From the NCBI GenBank assembly GCA_013822725.1, contig PNKX01000004.1, positions 62,001 through 126,000 on the forward strand: a DNA stretch of 64,000 nucleotides. The letters run 5' to 3'. The notes beneath the pieces were generated by a model, which saw nothing but the letters and a program-made list of their open reading frames with translations, did not search any database and was not told the DNA's origin. The translations under genes and the position numbers were made by a program. Position 1 is the first letter of the stretch. The number at the start of each line of letters is the position of its first letter. This document shows positions 8,556 through 16,762 of this stretch, piece by piece. Origin of the DNA: Pirellula sp. (GTDB lineage Bacteria; Planctomycetota; Planctomycetia; Pirellulales; Lacipirellulaceae).

Positions 8556-9635
8556 ATGAATTACTACATCTCTGCATTACTGTTGGCGATCATCCCGCTC
8601 GTTGTGACGGGACCTAGCGTCCGTGTTACGGCAGCGGAGCCCGCGCCGGCGGTGGCATCGCTTACCGGTCCGACGATGGGGACGACCTACCACATCAAAT
8701 ACTGGGGTGCGGGAGTCGACTCGCCTCCCAAGGTGAAGGGCGCTATCGACAGGCTGCTCGCGGAGTTCGATCGGCAGATGTCGACCTACCGCGACGATTC
8801 GGAGCTTTCGCTGTTCAACAAGTCGCCGGCCGGCGAGTGGTTTCCCGTGTCGCACGATACGGCGCGCGTTGTTGAGGAATCGCTCCGCTACTTCCGCGAC
8901 ACCGATGGCGTACTGGATGTGACCGTGCCGCCATTGCTGCGACTCTGGAACTTCGGCGGTGACGCCAAGCAGAGCGAGGCGCCATCGCCGCCGAGCGAAG
9001 AACAGATCCTCAAGGCTCAGGCGCTCGTCGGTTCACAACGGCTGCAGATGCGGCTCGATCCTCCCGCACTGAAGAAGGAACTCGACGGCGTCGAGGTCGA
9101 TCTTTCGTCGATCGCGCCAGGATACGCAGTCGACCTCATCATCGAGAGGCTCCAAGCCCTCGGCTTTGCGAACGCGATGGTCGAGATCGGCGGCGAGGTC
9201 CGCGCCGTCGGCGCTCGGCCCGACGGTGGACCGTGGCGAATCGGCGTCGAGAAGGTCGACGCCACCGACGGCACGTTGGCCCGCGTCGTGCCGCTCGATA
9301 ATCTCGCCCTCAGCACGGCGGGCGACTATCGCAACTATCGTACGGCGGACGGGCAGCGGTTCACGCATATCATCGATCCCCGCATCGGGCAGGCGCTCCC
9401 CTACCGTGGCGCGTCCGTGACGGTGATCGCGGCGACCTGCACCGAGGCGGACGCGCTCGATACGCCGCTGCTGATCATGGGCCCCGGCGCTGGTTACCAG
9501 TGGTGCGTCAAGCGTCACGTCGCGGCGTTCTTTCAAGTCCGGAACGACGACGGCAAGGTTACGGAGCGGGCGACGCCTCGCTTTAACGAACTTGCTCCCG
9601 CGCCGACGCCCGTACTCGCGAAGGAGACGCCCTAA
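8556..9635 (+). CDS. apbE: FAD:protein FMN transferase, exported
   Basis: 359 residues. ApbE attaches FMN from FAD to a Thr/Ser of target redox proteins outside the cytoplasm, such as Rnf/Nqr subunits. A signal peptide covers ~1-27 (ISALLLAIIPLVVTG). Family motifs follow: GPTMGTTYHIKYW, MSTYRDDSELSLFN, LSSIAPGYAVD, MVEIGGEVRAVG and THIIDPRIG. There is no Cys after the signal, so it is not a lipoprotein. The frame is open far upstream across sucC, but that is a shadow; ATG 8556 gives the signal peptide directly. It is divergent from sucC with 120 bases between. No candidate target protein lies nearby. Confidence 0.92.
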   Translation: MNYYISALLLAIIPLVVTGPSVRVTAAEPAPAVASLTGPTMGTTYHIKYWGAGVDSPPKVKGAIDRLLAEFDRQMSTYRDDSELSLFNKSPAGEWFPVSHDTARVVEESLRYFRDTDGVLDVTVPPLLRLWNFGGDAKQSEAPSPPSEEQILKAQALVGSQRLQMRLDPPALKKELDGVEVDLSSIAPGYAVDLIIERLQALGFANAMVEIGGEVRAVGARPDGGPWRIGVEKVDATDGTLARVVPLDNLALSTAGDYRNYRTADGQRFTHIIDPRIGQALPYRGASVTVIAATCTEADALDTPLLIMGPGAGYQWCVKRHVAAFFQVRNDDGKVTERATPRFNELAPAPTPVLAKETP

Positions 9636-9667
9636 CGCACTCAGGAGTACGCCAAGTCGTTCTGGTT

Positions 9668-9877
9668 AACCGCCAAGGGAATACGGGGAAGATGGAACCA
9701 CGACAGCACGACGGACACGACGGGGAATAGCGACGATCGGGAATACTAACCGCGAATCACGCGAATCTGCGCGAATGAAGAACTGGATGATTGACTTTCA
9801 TTCGTGCTGATACGCGTGATTCGCGGTTAAATTCCCTTCGTGTTTTTCTTGGCGAACCTTGGCGTCCTTGGCGGTTA
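9668..9877. repeat. Nested inverted-word element
   Basis: The outer layer is AACCGCCAAGG at the left edge and CCTTGGCGTCCTTGGCGGTT at the right edge. The inner layer is CCGCGAATCACGCGAAT facing CGCGTGATTCGCGG around 9750-9828. A further word, CACGACAGCACGACGGACAC, lies between layers on the left without a clear partner. It sits between the convergent apbE and the GT39-like gene. Confidence 0.8.
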
Positions 9878-9904
9878 ATCTTTCTGACTTTGCAGTTCCC
9901 CTGA

Positions 9905-11440
9905 CTAATGCACCTCGGCCGAGTAAATCTCCATTTGGACTAACTCGGCCTCCAGCTTCGCATTGAGGTCCGCAAGGATCGCGTCGCGCGTCGCGCGCCG
10001 CACGTCGTCGGCAGGAAGCCATTGCGAGACGATCCAGTATTTCGTCCCCGCCGGGTGGGCGGCGCGGAACTCCGCCAATCGCTCCGCGCGCTGCTCGCCA
10101 TGATGGGCGAAGATCGGGAAGCTCGTCAACGAACGCTCCTCGGGCCAGTAGTACTCGAGCGCGGCGCCCATGTAGTTCGACGCGACGAGCACCGGGGCGT
10201 CGGCGGCGCCCAGCTCGTCGAGCTTGGCCGCCACGGCGCGGAAGTCCTCTTCGTCATAGCGAGCGTTGTAAGCCCGGTTGAAAAGGGCGGCGGCGTTCAC
10301 TGCGAGTAGTACAATCACGCCGAGCTTTGCGGCCCAACTCACGCGCCATCGCGACGCTCCTGCGCCGAGGATCAGCGCGTACGGCACGGCGAGCCACACG
10401 ACGTAGCGGTAAACGAACCCCGCTCCCGAGACGTTGCCGGCGTAACCAAGCAGCGGAACCAACAACGCCGAACTGGCAAGCAACATCGTAAGCTGCAGAC
10501 TTAGTCCAAGCCGGCTAATAGCCTGCCACACGAGCGTCATTCCCGCAAAGCTGACGGCAGCCAGCCACGGTAGGAACTGGCTAATCCCCTCCCCGGCGGG
10601 AATTGAGCGGAGTTCCTTCATCGACGGCCCGATCGTGAAGCCGCCAGCCAGCGAGACGAACGTGTAACCGAGCGCCTCCAGATCAAACCCGGCGTAGAGT
10701 TCCTCATCGGGAAGGTCGGCCGAGGCCCGAAGCAGGATGATCGGCGCGGGGATCAACAACACGGCGGTGGCGACCGCTGCCGTGATGGGTCGCCGCCACC
10801 CGTCGCGCCGCCAACCCGCGGCGAAGGCGAACAACCAGAGGACGCAGCCCAGCGGGACGGCGTACCAGTGGGTGTAGACCGCGGCGATGGTCGAACCGAC
10901 CAACAGCGCCCAGTCGCGACGGCTCCCACGGCGCAAGACGGCGAGGGCGGCCCAGAACATCATCGCGGCGAACAGACAGTAGACGGCGTAGGCGCGCCCT
11001 TCACGGCAGAAGTGAATGTGAAAGGGGCAGACCGCAAGCAAGATCGCCGGCCACGGGGCGTCGCGCTCATCGAGCAACGCGGCTCCGGCGCGCCAAACCA
11101 CGACCACAGTCAGCGCTCCGGCCACGACGCTCAGCCAACGGGCCGCGGCTTCGGTTCCCCAGGCGCCGTCCCAGACAACCAAGATCGTCCGGTAGAGCGG
11201 CGGGAAGCGGTCGTCGTCCTCATCCATCACCACCGACGCGAGCGGCTTCCGCGCCAGCAGCAACTCGGCAACCTCGTCCGCGGTGTAACCGCGGCCGTGT
11301 AGATTCGAACCGCGCAGCGCAAAGCCGAGCGCGATCACCGCGATGACCAGCAGCCCCGGGATGCGCGAGGCGTCCTCGGCGGTCGACGGCGGCGATTCTT
11401 CCGAGGAGTTATTCAAGTCATTGCTGCAGATAAGAGCCAC
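9905..11440 (-). CDS. Membrane glycosyltransferase, GT39/ArnT-like
   Basis: 511 residues with about ten hydrophobic segments. The first extracellular loop holds GRGYTADEVAELLLARK, placing the acidic pair where PMT/ArnT-type (GT39/GT83) enzymes keep their catalytic Asp-Glu. The rest (FCREGRAYAVYCLFAAMMFW, then THWYAVPLG) also fits. Such enzymes transfer a sugar from a polyprenyl-phosphate donor on the outer face of the inner membrane. The start is GTG, only 3 bases after the sulfotransferase stop, so the two are translationally linked. It is the last gene of the exopolysaccharide locus. Acceptor and sugar are unknown. Confidence 0.75.
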   Translation of the reverse strand: MALICSNDLNNSSEESPPSTAEDASRIPGLLVIAVIALGFALRGSNLHGRGYTADEVAELLLARKPLASVVMDEDDDRFPPLYRTILVVWDGAWGTEAAARWLSVVAGALTVVVVWRAGAALLDERDAPWPAILLAVCPFHIHFCREGRAYAVYCLFAAMMFWAALAVLRRGSRRDWALLVGSTIAAVYTHWYAVPLGCVLWLFAFAAGWRRDGWRRPITAAVATAVLLIPAPIILLRASADLPDEELYAGFDLEALGYTFVSLAGGFTIGPSMKELRSIPAGEGISQFLPWLAAVSFAGMTLVWQAISRLGLSLQLTMLLASSALLVPLLGYAGNVSGAGFVYRYVVWLAVPYALILGAGASRWRVSWAAKLGVIVLLAVNAAALFNRAYNARYDEEDFRAVAAKLDELGAADAPVLVASNYMGAALEYYWPEERSLTSFPIFAHHGEQRAERLAEFRAAHPAGTKYWIVSQWLPADDVRRATRDAILADLNAKLEAELVQMEIYSAEVH

Positions 11441-11443
11441 GCG

Positions 11444-12472
11444 TCAGTTCGTCGGCGATTGGTCGGCGGACAGCAGTTCTTCAATCTTAGCAAACGTCTC
11501 AGCATCGAGCGTGCGACGGTTGGCGGCGCGATGAGGTTGAATCTCGCGGTCGATTTCGGGGTGCTCCGGGCCTTCCCACAGCGTCTCCGCGGCCCGCTTC
11601 ACCAGTAGTGCGGGCTCACGGCAGAAGTCCTCATACGACACGCGCCAGAAACGCTCACGGCCGATCCGATCTTCCTGCGTCGCCGCCAGCTGGGCATGGA
11701 ACTTAACCTGCTCCACCACGCCGGCGACCGGGTCATCCCCATCGGCCGCCGCGGGACTGGTGAGACCGTAGGGCGAATCAACCGCGCCGTTGATCATCTT
11801 CCGAGCTTGCAGCAGCGACTGAGCATGCCACGCCGGCTCGCGTTCGACGCAGATGAACGTCGCCTCGGGGAGCGCCTCGGCGACCAAGTGCGCGGCGGCG
11901 TTTAAGCGATTGCATTTCGCCGCCAATGGTCGCCCAGTGAGTTCGCGCCAAGCGGCGAAGAAGCGGCGCATCTCGTTGGCAGCGCTCGGCTCCAGCGTCG
12001 GCGACGCATCAAGCCGATCGGCTCCAAGCCAGCGATCCCACAAGTACAGGGCGTCGTTCAGGCCTGACAGCCGCGTCGTGCGACCGTAAAAGCTGCGATA
12101 TTCACTCACCGGCTCGGACAGGAACCGCGCGAAGAGCCGCGTCGCCGTGAGAGGCGCCGCGGGAAAGAGCGAGGTGAGATTCGTAAAATGGCTGACCGGC
12201 AGATGACGAACCAGCGTTTGGCAGACGAGCGTCGTTCCGACGCGCGGGCCGCCGCAGACGAACAGCAACGGCCCCGTCGACGGTTCCGCGTCGTCGTTGC
12301 CGCGCGGTTCCAGCAGCGACAAGCAGAAATCGAGCGGCGAGACGGCAACTCCAGCCGCGGCGAGCGACATCGCATAGATTGCCGCGGGGTCGCGGGTCTT
12401 CAACAAACGTCCCGCCAACCGCCAAGGTTGGCGGAAGTGACTGGGAACATAGCGTCGCAGAATGCGGTTCAC
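11444..12472 (-). CDS. Sulfotransferase
   Basis: 342 residues. Sulfotransferases move sulfate from PAPS to hydroxyl or amine groups. The 5'-phosphosulfate loop is at ~72-82 (VCGGPRVGTTL), and a plausible 3'-phosphate region is EATFICVEREPAWHAQSLLQ with the downstream RFWRVSYEDFCREP, a common sulfotransferase signature. There is no signal peptide, so it acts in the cytoplasm. The start is GTG; the upstream stop lies 15 bases before it. Position in the polysaccharide locus suggests it sulfates a carbohydrate precursor; the substrate is inference. Confidence 0.85.
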   Translation of the reverse strand: MNRILRRYVPSHFRQPWRLAGRLLKTRDPAAIYAMSLAAAGVAVSPLDFCLSLLEPRGNDDAEPSTGPLLFVCGGPRVGTTLVCQTLVRHLPVSHFTNLTSLFPAAPLTATRLFARFLSEPVSEYRSFYGRTTRLSGLNDALYLWDRWLGADRLDASPTLEPSAANEMRRFFAAWRELTGRPLAAKCNRLNAAAHLVAEALPEATFICVEREPAWHAQSLLQARKMINGAVDSPYGLTSPAAADGDDPVAGVVEQVKFHAQLAATQEDRIGRERFWRVSYEDFCREPALLVKRAAETLWEGPEHPEIDREIQPHRAANRRTLDAETFAKIEELLSADQSPTN

Positions 12473-12487
12473 GACGGGCGACGTCCC

Positions 12488-13480
12488 TTAGGCTTGAACG
12501 GGCTGAGGGGCGGAGACGTTCGCGGGTGACACGGCTGTCGGCGCGCCGAGACGTTGGCGAATCGCCGCGGCGTGCTGACTCATCGTCACGACTTCGTAAC
12601 TCGCCGTGAGTTGGTCGAGCGCTCGTTCGGCGATCGCGAGCTTCTTGGCGGCCGGCATTCCCATCGCGGGGAAGAACGAGAGATCGCGTTCGTCGTCGCA
12701 GCCGAGGAAATCGAGCGGGTGGAGCAGAATCGACGGCTCGATTCGCGTGACTTTACAAAGTATGAGCGCGAGTCGGAAGTAAGCGGCGGCCACGGCAGAC
12801 GAGTACTGGCCGAGATAGAGCAGGTAGCTCAAATGGATCGGAACTTTGGCCAGCGGCATCGTCGTCACCGGGATCTCGATCAGCGGCCGTTCCAGATTCT
12901 TCCACAAATAGGGACGGAGCGAACGAAAGCCTTCCGAGAACTTCCCGAAGAGTTGCTTGCGGTCGGCCAGTTCCTCACGCGACAGACTGCTCGTGAAGAA
13001 ATAGTAGAGTCGCGCTACAGGGCCGAGGAAGGTCGGAAACGTCGAGGCGTCGTAGTCGTACCCGCGGCGGGCGAGTTGCGACAGCAGCTCCGGTGAAAAG
13101 CTGAAGCCGGGACCGCGGAACCCCGTGGGGCGGCGACCGGTGGCGGCGGCGATCGCTTCCTCGGCGCGGGACAGTTCCTCGGCGATCTGGTCGGTAGTGT
13201 AGAGATGGAGCCACGGTTCGTGGTGGAACGAGTGATTGCCGATCTCGTGCCCGGCGTCGGCGATCGACTGTAAGGCCGCGCGGTTGCGTTCAAGCGCGGC
13301 GTCTTGTCCAACGACGAAAAAGGTGATCTTCAACCCGCGGCGGTCGAGCAGCTCGAGGACGCGCGGCACGACGACGTCGAGATAGCTGGGGAATGTTTCC
13401 CAGCCCTCGTCGCCGTGGGTCTTCATGTAAGACCACTTGTTATCAAGATCGAGCGACAAGCTCGCGAGGGGTCGGTTCAT
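12488..13480 (-). CDS. Polysaccharide deacetylase (NodB fold)
   Basis: 330 residues. Members remove N- or O-acetyl groups from glycans. NodB motifs are present: SLDLDN (metal Asp, residues 9-14), HEIGNHSFHHEP (His-x3-His) and GFRGPGFSFS. Past the core there is a ~120-residue C-terminal part (LARLYYFFTSSLSREELAD..., IPVTTMPLAKVPIHLSYLLY) found in polysaccharide-locus deacetylases. No signal peptide is seen. ATG 13480 is used because the open frame further upstream shadows the oxidoreductase gene; the two genes overlap by 38 bases. It probably trims the product of the acetyltransferase steps. Confidence 0.85.
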   Translation of the reverse strand: MNRPLASLSLDLDNKWSYMKTHGDEGWETFPSYLDVVVPRVLELLDRRGLKITFFVVGQDAALERNRAALQSIADAGHEIGNHSFHHEPWLHLYTTDQIAEELSRAEEAIAAATGRRPTGFRGPGFSFSPELLSQLARRGYDYDASTFPTFLGPVARLYYFFTSSLSREELADRKQLFGKFSEGFRSLRPYLWKNLERPLIEIPVTTMPLAKVPIHLSYLLYLGQYSSAVAAAYFRLALILCKVTRIEPSILLHPLDFLGCDDERDLSFFPAMGMPAAKKLAIAERALDQLTASYEVVTMSQHAAAIRQRLGAPTAVSPANVSAPQPVQA

Positions 13481-14846
13481 GGGGTGCGGATGAGTTGCAT
13501 GGCATGGATATAGAGGAAAAAGTGGGCCGCAGGATTTGTTCGAATGCCGTGTCGGCGAGTTCGACGACCTCGTTGACGTTGAGCGTTCCCTTGACGATGT
13601 GCGCCGAATTGACCGCGAAGACATTCGCCGCCGCGGTCGCCATGGGCGGCAGCTGTTCGGAGTAGCGGAGCGTCGGCAGCGCCATCACGTGCTTCGCCCG
13701 CGAGACTCGGAAGGCCAGCACGTCGTCGCGGCGGAAGTCGGGATACATCCGCGCGAGGCCGGCGATGAAGCGTTCTTCGATCTCGGCGTCGGTGAGTTTC
13801 CAGATTTCGTCGTCAGCGGCGGCGTAGCGCGGCAGGTAAACGAGCGAGTGGCCGCCGATTTCCGCCTGATCGACAAGCGTCGTCATCTCGATCACCGCCG
13901 TGTAGGGTAAGCCGGCGTCGGTGATGTTCGTGACGTAATAGTTCGCCAATGGTCGACGCAGGAGCACCGACGCGCAGACAATGCCGAGATACTGGATCGC
14001 CTCATGGCGGCGGCGTTCCTCGGCGCCGAGTTGCGGACAAAGTTCGGCGACGATCGACGAGGGCGCCGTGAGGACGACGCGATCGAAGCGTTGCACGCCG
14101 CTGCTGGTGGCAAGTTCAACGGAACCGTCGGGCTGCGATGCGACGTTCGTGGCGCGACATCCGGTTTGAATCTCAACGCCATGAGCTTGCAGCGACTCGG
14201 CAAACCGTTTGAGCACCGTTGCATAGCCGCCGGGGACGTAGCCGAACATCTCCTTCTTGAGGCCACTCTGCCGGGCGGCGTACATGCGGGCGATGGTTGC
14301 CCAGATGAACGACGCCGACGTGTCGCGATAACATTCGCCGAGCTTCGCCTTCAACAGCGGCAGCCACATCTTGTTGAACGTCCGCTTACCCGACCAGCGT
14401 TGGAGCCAATCGGCGACGTGAATGCGTTCAAGCTTCTGCCAATCCTTCCGCCGTGCAGCGGTGAAGATCGTGAATCCCAAGCGAAATTTGTCGATCAAAC
14501 CCAGCGGCGGGAAGCGTAGAAACTCCAGCGTGTTCGACATCGAGTAGAGTTTGTCGTCGGTGTAGAAACCGGTGCGGGTCTCGACCCACTTCATGTCGGC
14601 TTCCAGGCCCAACTCGCTCAGCAGACCGCGCAGCCGCAGGTCGGAAAGGAGCGTCACATGGTAGTGGCGATCCCAGGTAACGTCGCCGATCTGCCAGGCG
14701 CCGGCGAGGCCGCCGACTTCGGGCGCCGCTTCGAGCAGCGTTACCTGTTGGCCCGCTTGCTGCAGGCGATGCGCGAGCGTCAGCCCGAGCATGCCGCCGC
14801 CGACGACGGCCCAGCGAAGTTCAGGATTGGCGACGACTTCGCTCAT
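13443..14846 (-). CDS. FAD-dependent oxidoreductase, amine oxidase-like
   Basis: 467 residues. The FAD-binding Rossmann motif WAVVGGGMLGLTLAHRLQQAG opens the protein, followed by LLEAAPEVGGLAGAW, as in protoporphyrinogen oxidase and amine-oxidase relatives found in many exopolysaccharide loci. A flavin end motif NVFAVNSAHIVKGTLNVNE lies near the C-terminus. The start ATG 14846 overlaps the stop of the acetyltransferase (ATGA), so the pair is translationally coupled. The reaction is unknown; the context suggests a sugar or lipid-carrier substrate. Confidence 0.8.
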   Translation of the reverse strand: MSEVVANPELRWAVVGGGMLGLTLAHRLQQAGQQVTLLEAAPEVGGLAGAWQIGDVTWDRHYHVTLLSDLRLRGLLSELGLEADMKWVETRTGFYTDDKLYSMSNTLEFLRFPPLGLIDKFRLGFTIFTAARRKDWQKLERIHVADWLQRWSGKRTFNKMWLPLLKAKLGECYRDTSASFIWATIARMYAARQSGLKKEMFGYVPGGYATVLKRFAESLQAHGVEIQTGCRATNVASQPDGSVELATSSGVQRFDRVVLTAPSSIVAELCPQLGAEERRRHEAIQYLGIVCASVLLRRPLANYYVTNITDAGLPYTAVIEMTTLVDQAEIGGHSLVYLPRYAAADDEIWKLTDAEIEERFIAGLARMYPDFRRDDVLAFRVSRAKHVMALPTLRYSEQLPPMATAAANVFAVNSAHIVKGTLNVNEVVELADTAFEQILRPTFSSISMPCNSSAPHEPTPRELVARS

Positions 14847-15496
14847 GCGCTCACCGCGGCGGGAAGCGGCGAGGTTTCGTGCACGACGCCAGCTTCGATC
14901 TGGTAACTCGCTTCGCACTTCAGGCAGGCAACCGCGGCGTGCTGCAGCGGCTCGCCTGGCGCCCAGCGGGCGATGGGGTGACCACAGCGGCAAACGGCGC
15001 CGATCGAGCGGGCCGGATTCCCGACGACCAGATGAAAGTCGGCGATGCTGCGAGTGACGACGCTCCCCATGCCGACCATTGCGAACCGGCCGATCCGCAG
15101 GTTGCTGCCAATCGTGCAGCCGGCGCCGATCGTGGCGCCGGCGCAAACGAGCGTCTCGCGCGTCTCTTCGTCGGGATCGGACGAGCGGAGTTGCGTCAGA
15201 TCGGGCGTCGTCGCCCGCGGGAAGACGTCGTTCGTAAAGACTGTGCCGGCTGAGATCATGACGCCATCTTCGATCGTCACGCCGTAGCAGACGTAAACCA
15301 TCGCGTTGATCTTCACGCGGTGGCCGATCCGCACGTCGTAGGCGATGTGCGTCTTCTCGCCAACGATGCATTCTTCGCCGATGCGCGTGTTCTGGCGAAT
15401 GTGCACGTTGTCCCACACGCTCGTGCCGCGGCCGAGTTGGACGCCGGCCTCGATGATGGCGGTGGGGTGAATGCGAACTTCTGTTGGAGTGGCCAT
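14843..15496 (-). CDS. Hexapeptide N-acetyltransferase, WbpD-like, with zinc ribbon
   Basis: 217 residues. The left-handed beta-helix repeats are clear (IHPTAIIEAGVQLGRGTSVW, IRQNTRIGEECIVGEKTHIA). VYVCYGVTIEDGVMISAGTVF followed by TNDVFPRA matches the WbpD/WlbB family, which acetylates the 3-amino group of a UDP-2,3-diamino uronic acid. The tail carries four Cys (169, 171, 191, 194) arranged CRCGHP...CLKC, a probable zinc ribbon. A Gfo/Idh dehydrogenase and a DegT aminotransferase lie just upstream, which supports the pathway. WbpA (UDP-GlcNAc 6-dehydrogenase) is not in the window. Confidence 0.85.
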   Translation of the reverse strand: MATPTEVRIHPTAIIEAGVQLGRGTSVWDNVHIRQNTRIGEECIVGEKTHIAYDVRIGHRVKINAMVYVCYGVTIEDGVMISAGTVFTNDVFPRATTPDLTQLRSSDPDEETRETLVCAGATIGAGCTIGSNLRIGRFAMVGMGSVVTRSIADFHLVVGNPARSIGAVCRCGHPIARWAPGEPLQHAAVACLKCEASYQIEAGVVHETSPLPAAVSA

Positions 15497-15534
15497 GGTT
15501 GGCTCAGTAAAACTAGGTTGTGATACAGAAGAAT

Positions 15535-15724
15535 AACCGCCAAGGACGCCAAGGACGCCAAGGGGAAGAGGGAAACTTGCCCGCGAATCACGCGAATGGT
15601 CGCGAATGAAAAACCAAATTCATTCTCTTCTTTTATTCGCGCTCATTCGCGTGATTCGCGGGCTCCTACTAGTTCGAATATCTCCCCGCATTTCCTTGGC
15701 GTACCTTGGCGTCCTTGGCGGTTC
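15535..15724. repeat. Nested inverted-word element inside the polysaccharide locus
   Basis: The outer arms are AACCGCCAAGGACGCCAAGG plus one more unit on the left, and CCTTGGCGTCCTTGGCGGTT on the right. The inner arms are CCCGCGAATCACGCGAATGG facing CATTCGCGTGATTCGCGGG. It occupies most of the 247-base gap between two co-directional genes, so it would be transcribed as a long hairpin within the operon. Confidence 0.85.
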
Positions 15725-15743
15725 AATGCAATTCGTAAACGCG

Positions 15744-16757
15744 CTACGCCAACTCGGGGGTCGGTTCCGTAATCGGCTCCCAAGCGCCGCGGGCGAGCGA
15801 ACGGTACGCCGCTTCGATCACTTGCACTGATGCCAGCGCATCCTCGGGCGTGACGACGAGCGCTTCCTCGCCGCGGACGACGCCGGCGAAGTTTTCGATC
15901 TGGCCGCGGAACGCCGCGAACTTGTCGTAGCCGGCGCCGAAGACGGTCCAGTCGGCGTCGCCGGCGCGGCGGAACTTCGATTCACGCCAGCCGACGAGGA
16001 TCGTCCCTTCGCTGCCGTAGACGGCAATGAAATAGGGCAGCTCCTTGCTGACGCTCCACGACAGGTCGATGCTGCCGAGCACTCCCTGGCGGCTGCGGAT
16101 GAACATTTTGGCTGTGTCTTCGACCGGCAGCAGCTGGATGCGATTCCCTTCCATCGCCTGCACCTCAGCGAGTTCGCCGAGGCAGAACCTGGCGACGTCG
16201 ACCGAATGGGTCCCGTTGTCGATCAGCACGCCGCCGCCGGCGATCTCGGGGTTCGAATTCCAGCGCGTGCTCATGTCGACGCGGCCTGTGAAGACGTTTT
16301 CGAACAGCACCACCTCTCCGATCGTGCCGTTAGCGATCAGTTCCTTCGCCTTCTGGACGTCGGCGACGTAACGGAACTTCGACGCCATCGTAAAGTGCAA
16401 ACCGCGAGCTTCAGCGGCGGCGATCATCGCTTCCGCGTCGGCGCTCGAAATGGCGAGCGGCTTTTCGCACAGGACGTGGATGCCCCGCTCCATCAACGCA
16501 CAGCAGATTTCGCGGTGCGTTGACGGCGGCGTGCAGACAAGCACGGCGTCGAGTTCGACGGCGTCGGCCATCGACTCGGCGTCGGTAAACGCCTGGCACT
16601 GCGCGGCGTCAGCCATCTTTTCCGCTGCTTCACGGCGCGAGTCGGCCACGGCGACAAGCTTCGCAGCACTGGTTTGAGAAAACGCCTGGGCGTACGCCTG
16701 GGCGATGGCGCCGGCGCCGACCAAGCCGAAGCGGACTGGTTCTTGGGAGTTGCTCAT
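15744..16757 (-). CDS. Gfo/Idh/MocA-family dehydrogenase, WbpB-like
   Basis: 337 residues. The N-terminal NAD(P) fold starts RFGLVGAGAIAQAYAQAF, and the family motif is HVLCEKPLAIS. The C-terminal alpha/beta domain contains GGVLIDNGTHSVDVARFCLG, with the His and Asp expected of the active site. It probably oxidises the 3-hydroxyl of a UDP-sugar uronate, producing the ketone that the adjacent aminotransferase uses. ATG 16757 lies 5 bases after the aminotransferase stop. The link to a WbpB-type step is by context. Confidence 0.85.
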   Translation of the reverse strand: MSNSQEPVRFGLVGAGAIAQAYAQAFSQTSAAKLVAVADSRREAAEKMADAAQCQAFTDAESMADAVELDAVLVCTPPSTHREICCALMERGIHVLCEKPLAISSADAEAMIAAAEARGLHFTMASKFRYVADVQKAKELIANGTIGEVVLFENVFTGRVDMSTRWNSNPEIAGGGVLIDNGTHSVDVARFCLGELAEVQAMEGNRIQLLPVEDTAKMFIRSRQGVLGSIDLSWSVSKELPYFIAVYGSEGTILVGWRESKFRRAGDADWTVFGAGYDKFAAFRGQIENFAGVVRGEEALVVTPEDALASVQVIEAAYRSLARGAWEPITEPTPELA

Positions 16758-16762
16758 GATGT

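Noticed and set aside
11290-11320. A GATTCGAACC stretch resembling a tRNA T-loop
   Set aside because: It lies inside the GT39-like gene and the flanking bases cannot form the T-stem or a cloverleaf.
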